Below are positions 35,201-47,200 of a DNA stretch of 64,000 nt, in pieces (within the stretch, counting starts at the first letter, position 1; each line of letters starts with the position of its first letter). The position numbers and the translations under genes are program-made. The notes beneath the pieces are model-generated. The model did no database searches, had not been told where the DNA came from, and saw only the letters and a list, made by a program, of their open reading frames with translations. This stretch comes from Euryodendron excelsum (Eukaryota; Streptophyta; Magnoliopsida; Ericales; Pentaphylacaceae), in NCBI GenBank assembly GCA_033060915.1, contig CM065377.1:52998683-53062682 (forward strand), given 5' to 3'.

Positions 35201-38200
35201 TGTTACCTGTGTTGCAGGATAAAAGCCGTAGTGTTAGTTTGGGGAGAACAAGGCCTATGGACTCAACTCTCTGTGGAGTACCAAAAGCCATATTACCGAG
35301 AGCAGGATTTCATGGTGCTGGTTTGTTCTTATTCTAGTTTAAGTTTGTTGCAAGAGAAATTTGGGGCTTGGCCTCACCTATTGGTCCTTTTGGTTTAACA
35401 GTATGTTTAACCAAAAGGGCCAATAGGCGATGTCACATCCTGCTTTTGCCTAATAACATATTGTTCTACCATTAGACCTTTAACCTTCTAAATTCAAGTG
35501 CACTTGACAATGTACGTGACAATATATGAAGCTGAGTTGTTGAATGTGAGATTTATGACCATGTTATTTTTTCGAATGATAGAATTGTAGTGCCCTTTTT
35601 AATAAAAAGCTTGTACTTCCTCATATCCGCTCATATTTATGTACTGAAGCCTTTATCCATTTACTTGGGCTGGCTTTGTGGACCAAATTATAATCTTATT
35701 GGAATTTAAGAATATTAGGATTCCAACATATGACCGATCTGTTAATTGCCAATGCTCTACCTCTAAGCTGTTGAGGATCAAGATCTCGTAGAATACATAA
35801 GAAGCATAGTTACTTTTAAGAAGTTACCATGTTGCACTGGACATGTGTCGGATACCAACAATTGTCGGGTACTCTTGACACGTGTCTAACACGTCTCCAA
35901 ACTTGTCTTATTATTTTTTGAATTTTTAGAACTAGGCATGCTTTGGACACTTGATGGATGTACATGAAACGCATTGCAAGTTTGAAGAAAATAACTTGGG
36001 ATTCCATGATAAATTCAAGATTATGTGGATTTAAACCTATTAAACTTTCCTCTTTTAGACTTTTAATTTTAAGAATTCTAAAGCCCGAAACTTCTAATTT
36101 GTTTATGAATAGAGTTTTCTAAAATAGATATTATGACCTTTTGTTCACACTTCTTTTGTAAGGTATCAGAACTTTTCCATATTGCTCCCTTCCATGCCTC
36201 ATTTCAAAGGAGACCACAAAGTGGCTCTTTTATAATTTTCTCTCAACTTGACATCGACTATCTTTGAGTCTATGTTATCTGGACTCAGGTACAGGTGTCA
36301 GGTGCAAGTATGTGTCCAATTATCGGATTTATCTAATTCTTCTCATATCCAAGGACACTAGGACATGGTTAGATTTTATATTTTTTAAACACTTGTTTTG
36401 TGTAGTATTTACAAGCTAAAATATAGCATTTCATACATAAATTGGAAGTCTTATGCTTAGTTTTATAGTAAACTCAATTAGTTATACATCCTTGTTAGAT
36501 GCATTCCAATTAGTGTCGAGTGTCAAGTGTCACGTGTCAAGTATCGAATGTTGAGTGTTCGACACAGGTACTTCAAAAAATTAGAAGAGTCCAGGTAACA
36601 TAGCTTTGAGTGACACGAAAATTCCTAGAAGGCTAGGTCACAGTTGGTTTGAGGAGAGGAACCTGCTATGCTATGTTACTTGGACTCTTTTAAAATTCAC
36701 GAAGTGTCTGCGACAGACACTCTACACTTGGTTAAGAGTATGGAGATGGGGATGGGGATGGGGATGGGTATGGATATGAGCCTGGTGGATATTGTTTGAT
36801 GTTAACCTAACAAAAATGTTTACTAACTCAAGTTTACCACATAAGGATGTGTAAAACTCCCATATTATGCACAAAATGCTCTGTAGCACCTTGTAAATAC
36901 TATAGAAATTACATGAATCTGACGCTTAGGTACATACCCGCACTCAATTTTGAACCCAAGTTCATGCAACATAGCTGCTAGGAGCATTGGCTGATATCAT
37001 TTGGCAGGTTCATTTTTATATAGAAAATTACTTTTGTATTTTACGCATTTGACTGCCTAAGAGAGAGCCTAAATCCAGACCTCTTCCCCTCGGAAGAACA
37101 AAAGGGAAACCCTTTCAGAGAAATCCAGTAGGTAATTATGCTTTAAGTTTAAGGTAACAATATTCCTTGGGAGTAGCTATGCTTCGCCCCCATATGTGAT
37201 CAGCCATAGCTCATTGAATTAAGGTCAAGCTGTGATGCATTTTGTGGTGGAGAAAAGCCATAATGGAAAAGAGACAATTTAGATATAACTTACTTTAAGA
37301 AATTTATGAAGTTCTTTTTTGTTGCTAATTTGGACTGTAATGTTTTCCTTTACAAGTTGTATTGCCGCCATTATCAAATAATATACTTTTCAAGTGATAA
37401 GCTTATTAGACATGCTTTGCATGTGTTATGCTAATATGTAAGGAATGTTCATATTTGCTCAGATGCTAGGCCCTTCAACCCATTCCCACTCTTGGAGTTT
37501 AGCAAGCTCAAAATTTTGCGTGAAACAACTGGCTCATGTTCGCATTTGACCTATAGAAGGCACATGTTTATTAGGATGAAATAGAGAAAGCATATAAATA
37601 GTTTCATTGACAAAGAATGTGTTGTACATTGAAAACTTAATGGAAAAGGGATGAATAAAATCGCTACAACTCCAGTAAAAAGAAATAATTCTTACTTCGT
37701 TGAGGATTTCACTAAGGACATTTGGAATTGTTCTTATTAACAGTAGAGGATGGACATATGTTGGCTATTTGTATAGCACAATTTCATTTTGCTATTAGAA
37801 ATTGTGGTGATACTGGATGGGTGGCGGTACTACAATGGTTGGGGATGCTAGTGCAATGGCATGGGAACAATATAGTTGGTGATGAAAATTGTGGAGGTGC
37901 TAATGTTATATTTATTTAATTTACTTATAGTAAAAATTGACATCTTTATTTAACTCAATGTGATTGTAGATTGGACAATCGGTGGCTTATGACAAATTTA
38001 TGCTATTTTTGATTGTTTAGTTTCCATAGTTGTTCCTATTCTTGACGAAATATATCATTCTTGGTGGTTGGCACAAAGCAGCAATCTTGAAGAAATAGGT
38101 ATCATAGAAGCTTACAAAAATGATTCAACCGAAGTCCTGTCTTACATATATTGTAAACAGGGTGAGGAAAGAACTTGATAGAGCTAAATGGGTTTTATGT

Positions 38201-41200
38201 TGCTCTAAAAAATTGTAGGCTGCGCTGTGCGTGATAATGAGTTTTGACGGAAAGATTTATAAGTTAAGGCTTGATTATATTGACGTAGAGGTCCCTCTGT
38301 GAGTTAGTGTTATATGAGACAGCTGCAATATTACACTAAGACACCTGTCTCCTATGTTAATATGAGTATGATTGTGAAAATGGAAATAAAAATGGAAGTC
38401 TTGCATCGACAAATTGGTCGGATTATTCTTAAATTAATCTCCTTCCTTTCATTGTAGATGCCATCATGAATAAAGTATTTGGGGTGTGCTGATTTGATGT
38501 CATGATAAACCTTTTTGTAAATTTCTCTATTCCCTTTGTGATTTGAATGTTTGGATATTTTCCAAAAATGATAGTACTAATTGATAGTTGGGATTAAGGC
38601 TTGTTATGTTGAGTTGAATTGAATTGAATTGAGTTTAGATGGTGTTAATGCATGATGTTTATCCTTTCCAGGGATGCAAAAAGGGGCCAATTCGCTGCCA
38701 TTGAAAGGATGGCCTTTGTCTGTAAGTGGCATCATTAGTTTCATATTTGAAACTTTTCCTTTGCAGTAGCAGATTTTTTGTAGTTCTATATAACATCAGT
38801 TGTCCCCAGTTGATTTTGTTCATCTCTTTCAGGGAGTTGACCAAAGTCTTTCTAGAATGGCTTACCCAGTACTAAATTCACTTTTACCAATGCCAAACCA
38901 ACATCAACAGTTTCAGACATCAACGACTCATTATCAACAAGAATTTTTGTCTCAAGTAATGGCAAAAACACCAGGGAAGCAAATATCTTCTTTTCAAGGA
39001 AGCACTAACAATTTGGGCAATCTGATGCTTCCTAGGAATGACTTAAGTGGGACAGACGGGCTGGTAAGTTAATACAAGACTTGGAGTTTTAAGCATTGGT
39101 TCCTCCAAATTTATGGTGATGGTCCAGAATGGGGCGAACCTGCATTTGATGCAATCGTTTACATCTTTTCCCTTTTCTTTCCCTTTTTTTTTTCAATAGA
39201 AAAATTTTGGTATTAACAAATTTTGAGTTCCATATTAATTTTTTTTATATGCATATCTGTATCAGCATATGTTTATTTATACGCAGCTATATTATATTTG
39301 CTGTTGCTATCATTCTTGTTATTGTTGTCACTATTGTTATTACTATTATTCTCCCTGTTGTAATGTTCATTATCATTTTCTTGCCTCGTTGACATGTATT
39401 CAGCATGCCTCTAGTTGCATATGAGTTCAAATTTATCGAGCTCATGAGGTAAGCCTTTATGCTCTCTTCTGTGTCTTTGCACTGCATTATCAATCCTTGC
39501 AGTCTTTCCTTTTGTTGGTTTTTGGTGTTTCTTGTGTGTTTCGTAGATCAATGCCTGAGATTCTTCACACCTGGAGAGGAAGTGTGCTAAGTAACAGCAG
39601 AAAGATGGCATGGTGGGCTTTGTTTGTTATGGTGTATATTGGCCATTGAGGAGTGGGGGGTTGTTGTTTTTTGATTGGGTTGGGTTGGGGGGGGGGGGGG
39701 GGGGTGTTGTGAAGTATCGCCATTATTTGATGGTATAGAGAAATATGTTCACCACTTGAACAATATTTCTTTGAGATAGCTTTTCAGTTGGGTTTCTAGG
39801 AGGGTTCACCCTTCACTCAGTGTTCTCTATGGATTTTGTAGACAGAAAGGAACATAGTGTAGTATAGGGGTGTAGCTTCTTTTGTATGCAGCAAGTGTGC
39901 ATGGGCTGCACCCCCTTGGCACTTCTTTAATGACATAATTTTACTTAAAAATGAAGAAAGAAAGAAAAAGCTCCTCTCTATGGTGGCCCATGGAGTTGAG
40001 AACTCCATAAATTTTCCTTGGTCCAGGACTCTAGATTTGAGAGGAAGGAGAGACCATATTGCGCATTAATGTACAACTTTTTCCTTCCTAACAGCCTAAA
40101 GGCACCGAGGTTTGGGTAATGTGATTTCTAATGATAAAGCCCTTATAGAAAATGGTTGGTGGTCACATTTTCCGCTATAGATTTTTTAGGACATGTTTGA
40201 TTGTAAGTCCAGTTCCTTGGAGGACATTTGAGAACAATTAATCTCGAGTTTTCACTTTGACAATGTTTGGACGGCTGGATAGGATTGTATAAAGATTTTA
40301 TGGGATAGGATAGGAAATCGCGTCTGTTGGATATAAAGTTTTCCCATGTTAAGTTCGGATCCAGATTGGATTAGATGATATTATTTATTGAGGAATTTTA
40401 TCAAACAATTTCATCACACATCAGTTGAATGAATTTGCACTTTGCACATCCCAATACTTTGTATGCATGAAAACCTCTTACTTCTCAAGATCATACTAAC
40501 AGAATAAGAAATAAACATACAAAATTATAGTGAAATCTGTTATCAGTGCATCAATTATACTTTCAATTGTTTCAAAGCAAAGAGAAGAATTTGGATAGAA
40601 AGAAGAAAGAGAGGAGAAGAAAACTGAATGAAGGAGAAGGAGAAACAGAAGGAGAAGGAGAAGGAGAAGAGAGGGAAGAGGGCAACGAAGAACAACAAGA
40701 CAGAACTTAAACTTACAGATCTGTCTCACATGAGAAAAATAAACAAAGTTAAGAAAATGAGTTGATCAATTTAACAGTCCATAAAATATGCCCAGTCAGC
40801 AACAAACCAAATGATGTCAGCTAGGGTGATGGTTGGCAGTCCACGGCCAGTTACTAGTCTTTGTCTGTTCGAATGTTCACCGAATAATATAGGGGTGAGG
40901 GAGCAAGTCAATGCTGGTCCAGCAGCCCCTCTCATACCTGTTTAGGGCAGGTATAATTTTATTGCTTCAGAAGTGATAAAAATGGATGACCAAATAGGCT
41001 ACATCAAGTCCAATGTTGCAGCCAACTTGGGTAGGATAAGTGTGAATTCTGGACGGAAGTTACAGCAGACGAGAGGAATAGAGGAGTAAAGTGATGGTGT
41101 GTTCTGTCTCTCACAGGCCACAGCCATCCAGAAAAGCTGTGTTTATATTAAGGTAAGAAAGAGTGGTACAATTACCTAGAAGCCCTCACAAAACAATAAA

Positions 41201-44200
41201 GTACAATAAGCGTACATAACTAGTTTCTACACTTCCCCTCAAACTGAAGCGGAGTAAGTAGCATGAGTTTGTTAACTAAATATTTATGTCAGGCCCGAGT
41301 CATTGCCTCAGTGAAAATGTCTGCAAGTTGGTGTTGAGAGGCGATATGAGGGAGAGTAATCTCACCAATCCCAATATTTGTCACGAAGAATATGAACACA
41401 ACTTCAACGTGCTTAGTACACTCATGAAATACAGGATTGGATGCCTGACGGATTGTGCTGACATTATCAGGATATAAAGGTGTTGCCATGTTGAAGTCAT
41501 AATAGGCACACCTAACTCTTGCATAATGCCTCTAAGCCAGGAGATCTCTCCACAAGACAAAGACATAGCTCTATGCTCTGCTTTAGTTGAAGACTTAGAA
41601 ACAGTGTGTTGTTTCTTATACTTCCAAGTAACAAGTGAATCTACGAGAGACACATATCAGCCAGTAGTGGAGTGACTATTATCAGGATAACTTGCCTAAT
41701 CATTGTAGGCTCGTAAATGGGTAGATGATTGAGAAGGAAAGAACAAACCTCTTGAGATAGTGCCTTAAAGATACCAAATGGCATTCATGCCATAGGAGTA
41801 TCACCACATTTGTGATCTGTCGAGTTTGAAAATTTGATCAGGTCCATGGTGTATTTCCTCTGATAAATACCCATAAGATGAGCAATGAACTTCTAAATCT
41901 TTCATTTTGAAGGATTGGCAAAGGAGCTGCTTTAAGTTTTCAATACCTTCTAGATCATCAGAGAGTACTTGTGATAAGGTTGTCATCAACATATACAGAA
42001 GAATCGTAACTCCATGTGAAGATTGGTGGGTGAATAAAGAGTAATCATAAGTACTCTTTTAGACCCTGCATCAAGAATGACCTTTTGGAACTGCTCAAAC
42101 CAAGCACTTGGAGCTTGTGTTAAACCGTGTAAAGAATTTTTCTAACTGACAAATGCAGACAGTTTATTGTGGTCTCACAAAACACAATAAATAATGCTGT
42201 TCTGCCTTTAAGGTTGCAGGTTTGCATTTACTCTCTGATTTCTTTTGAAAATTTTTGTTTGTTTTTTTCATCATTCTCGGTATCCTTTAGCTTGGTTCTT
42301 CACTAATAAGAAACTGATTGATTATGACTCAGATGATGCCCCCTAGGAGACAAACAGCAGATCAACAAATGCTGGTACCTAAGAAAGAAACTATAGAACA
42401 ACAAATGATGGTCCATATGAGACAAACAGTAGAGCAAAAAATCTTGGTCCCTGTGAGACAAACTGCAGAGCAACAACAAAAGGATCAGCTGATGCAGCAG
42501 CAATTGCATGAGGTCAGTTGGTGATTACAAAGGCCAGATTAAGCCATTCTTTTGTTAGGAAGTTTAATATCAAGAAGTTTTCCTCTTTGTGGATTCTGCC
42601 AGTGATGCTCAGACTTTTTTGCTCATATTTTTCTGATGTATTCCTTTTTTGGATCAGAATAGCAGAAAGAGGAAGAATTCATCAAATTCACAACCTGAGG
42701 AGAATGCCTTGGTATGTCACATATCTCAGGGGAACAAAATGTGAATGCTTGTGTTTTGCTCCATGGATATTGTGTTAGTGACAGTTTTCAGAAATTGTAT
42801 GATCATTTCTGTTGTTCTACCTATTCAGTATTTATGTCAATTTTGTCTTCCCTGCCACTCTAATTCTTTTGCTGTTTGAGCGGTAGGATGGTAGGGATGC
42901 TGAGGTGGAGAAACCCTCAGATGACAATATCGAGTCTTTTTTGTCCCATGATGATGATAATGCTGATATTATGAGCACTTCTTTCAGCAACTTGCAACAA
43001 CGTTCTACAGTTTGCAGCATAAACAAACAGAATGGTATATAAATACTACTGAACTTGTGGATTGCATGGTATATAATTCACATTGGTTCTAAGCCCATTA
43101 ATGTGTTAAAAATAGAAAACGAGGCTCGAGCTTTAACTACCTCTTTACTGAGCTCCATCACTTTCATGTTGAATATAATTGCAGAAGATTTGGAATAATA
43201 CCAGAATGTTTCATTGACTGGATACAGTGCCTAACCCCAGTTATATATGGAGTTGACAGATCATATTCAGCTCAAAATTGAGATCCATATCTCTTTTTTA
43301 ACCCCTTTCCTTGATTTTTGTCGCCGGTACTATATTTATAACATGGTGGTAGCAGAAAATGCAAAAATCATATGTACAACACAATATGCTTGAAATAATG
43401 GCCATCAAATGTTATGAATCCTTCTGTGCAGGAGGAGTCTGAACTAACAATCTATGGATCATTCCATTGTAAGGACAGCCTATTTTGATTCCAAAAAATA
43501 GATAATATTGTGCTTGTTTTCCTTCCGCAGACTTTTGCATGATTGCAGTAGTAGCCGTATTTGCTTAGAAGATTCCTAAATTAATATATTTGTGTATTAG
43601 AATTCACTCTTCCTTTGCTTTAGTGAATAAATTGAAAAAAATATAGAAAATATGAAGTCTTACTTCGATTGTAAATTGTGAAATGATTTGTAAGAGGCAT
43701 AAGCTTTAGAGTATGGCAAAACTGAAACACTAGGATTGCATCAATTTGCAGTTAGCACATAACACTCTGGGGCTTCAATGCTTGACTTTTGGGCCTCCAA
43801 GGTTCCCACTCAAGCTTTGGACAGGCGATCCAGCATAGGATGAGCCGTTGGTGGAAACAATTAATAATTACTCATTAGTCATGACCAAAAATCAGCGGTT
43901 GTTTCTTATACTTTCAGTGAATCTGAGAAGGTACTACTAGAGTATAATACATAATATGGAGCAGAGATGGAACAAGATACAGTTCACAGTGTAATACTCT
44001 CAGTTTCATTTATTGTATATGTAATCTGGCAGGATTCTCTTTTGAAGAGGTTGGTTCCCTCCACTCTAGCAAAGGCGGGATCCTCTGCTGCCATTTTTCA
44101 TCAGATGGAAAGTTATTAGCTAGTGCTGGTCATGAGAAGAAGGTTTGATGCTACTAATTTTCAATGATCAGCTTAAGCTTTTTTGAAGCCAGTTATCAAG

Positions 44201-47200
44201 TTTTTTCTTGTAATCTGAGACTAAACTGCAAATTTCTGTGCCAGGTCTTGCTTTGGAGCATGAATACTTTTGATTTTGTTGATACTGCAGAAGGGCATTC
44301 TCATCTCATTACAGATGTTCGGTTTAGACCAAATTCAAGTGTTTTCGCCACATCATCCTTTGATAGAACTGTGCAAATATGGGATGCAAACAGAGTAAAC
44401 TATTTTCCTCCCTTTATTTCTTCCTGATTTATTTTTTCACTTTTACTTTAGAGATATTTTTTAAACTCTCCCATGATGAGTAAGGTCTCATTTAGGACAT
44501 TTTTTTAGAATTTTACACCATTTTTTTTTCTTTCTTTTTCTCTCTGTTTAGTTGCTTTTAATTCTGGATGCTTTAATCTTTTTTGGTACAATGGTGGTCA
44601 GATTTTTTTTCTTTATCTATTACAGGAAATTCCATTGACACTGTTTCTCCTGATTTTTATTAAGTGCCCACAGATAGGATGTCTACTTATCATTTTTGAC
44701 ATGATATCTAATGCCACAAGTCTGAGAACTGTTTGTGGACTTAAAAAAGGTCCAATATGTTTTAGATGCATGAAGTTTTACAACTTTAAACCTCTTTTTC
44801 AACAGAGACCTATTTTAAAGTCAGTACTCTTCATAGTCGCACTAATCATGATTCTTTTTCTCAGATTTACTAGACACGTGGATTGATGGATGTAGGTACA
44901 AGTTTAATGCAAAAATTACACAAGCACACAGATATGGAGCAGTGTCCAGTGTCATGGTTTATGAAATTTGCCAAGAATGTGACAAATGTATCCACCAATT
45001 CACACAGACACAAAACAATCATTGTTTTGAACTTATTGAATATTGTAAATTTGTAATTCCTAACGTTGAATTTCATGTAAAGGACTGAGGGGTATAATGC
45101 ATTAACCTAGCCTTCAAATGTCTCTTTGGAGAAATCTGATAAAAATAAATTTCCAATAAGATTCAACAGAATCTTTACCGCTATTCTCACTTCTCCTTGA
45201 TTGAAATGCATATAAAACACTTACTGTGTCTCTCCTTGCAGTTCTGTTTTCTAGTACTAAAAAAGCTGTAATTTGGGTGGTGGGACAGACATCTCTTCTA
45301 GAAGTAATGGACATGTGATTAGAAACTTACTGTTCAAATTTTGGTAGAAACATAGAAAGTATTGATGTTGGATATGTCTATGGCACCTCCTCAGAAGTAC
45401 CAGGTTCTTCCTAGTCAATGCCCCCATGCCTGTCTTAGCATGTATCCTCATGCGTCATGACTGTCTGCAAATCATTGTTTGAAACTGTAAACTTGTTTAT
45501 AGAAATTTTTGATAGTTCAAATGCCTATCCAAATATAAAATTCCTTTTGTTTCGCAGAACATACTTCCAAAACATTACACACTTTATCTAACACCTTTCT
45601 TGTAGTTGAACCCTCGGTCAGTCTGATGGTGAGGTGTCCCCTCTTTTGATGGACAAGTGGGTGGCTGATGGGTCTGTTTTCGATTGGATTCTTGATTCCC
45701 TGAATATGCCACCTTCTACCAATGAAAGGCAGATTTTTTTTCTCCTCATATTGGCAAGGCATTCTATGTTCACTATACGTTGGAGCTTTGGTTAATGAGA
45801 CAACAGTTATCTCCTTTTCTTTCAGACATAAGTTTATCAGAGATTGATGTTTATGACCCCCATGGGTTACTTATCCTGTATAACTTAGCAGAGGCTATGG
45901 TTGTAGAGCTAAATGGAAAAAATGGATTTGGTGTAACTGATCAAATATAGTTGGGACTTTTTAGGCTTTGTTTAGTATTCTTATGTTGATTTACATTCAG
46001 AAGGCAATTTGATTAGTCTAAATCTAGGCAATTTATTGGTTAAAAAGTAACTTATTGGGCCTTATTATTCTTCAGTAGATACTATCCTCTTCAGCTCTCT
46101 CTCTCTCTTCATTTGATTGGATGTATGCTTACATGTTTCCATCCATGCAATGCAGCCAAGCAAATCACTGTTTAAGCTTCTGGGGCATGCTGAACAGGTA
46201 ACTTCATTGGATTTCCACCCCAGAAAGTTGGATCTTCTCTGTTCCTGTGATAGTAATGATGAGATCAGACTGTGGAGCATTAACCAACGTGCTTGCACAC
46301 ACATCTTTAAGGTCAGTATACATGCTTATAGGAGAGCAGCATAATAGTTTAATCTTTTACATTTTGACATAATTTTCTCCATCGTCATTTCCATTATGGT
46401 TTTCAAAATTATCACTATATCTTCTACTGGTAGTCCTGGACTTTGGACTCCGATGCTTATGTTTATTCACCTGATTGAAAATTTGATTAGTTAAACTATT
46501 TATAATCCTAATAAATAAATAAATAACTATTTATAATCCTCTATGATGCAATATCTGCCTATTCTACAATCATTGAATTGATAAAATCTCGAAGCTTTTA
46601 TCTCTGAATGTGGAGTTATGATGTGCTTCCCTCTCATCTTGTTTTTTTAAAGATGATACAGTATTTAGGTTTCTCTTTTAAACTTCACCTATGACACTAT
46701 AAAATTAAAGCAGGGAGCTACTAGACAAGTTAGATTTCAGCCTCAAGTTGGGAACCTTTTGGCTGCTGCTTCAGGGAAAGGAATCGGCTTATTCGATGTT
46801 GAGACTAACAGCCTCCAACACTGCTTGGAGGTATGCCTGATAATATTCTATTCATTTCAGATGTAATTATCACAATTCCTCACAGTGCACGGAGATGCCA
46901 AATTCTTTGAATGCTACTTGGTGGTGTGAATTTTGTATGCTGTCTTTGATTTTCTAGGGACATGTCAAAGAAGTCCGTTCGATCTGCTGGGATACAAGTG
47001 GGAAATACATTGCATCAGTCAGTGAAGACAGTGCACGGGTGTGGTCTGTGGTCTCCGGTGGAAAATGCATACATGAATTGCAGTCTAATGGCAATAAGTT
47101 TGAATCATGCACATTCCATCCTGGATACTCTCAACTCTTGGTTATTGGTTCGTACCAGGTAATGAATTGCTCTTTAACATCATTGTGTGTATTTGATTAG

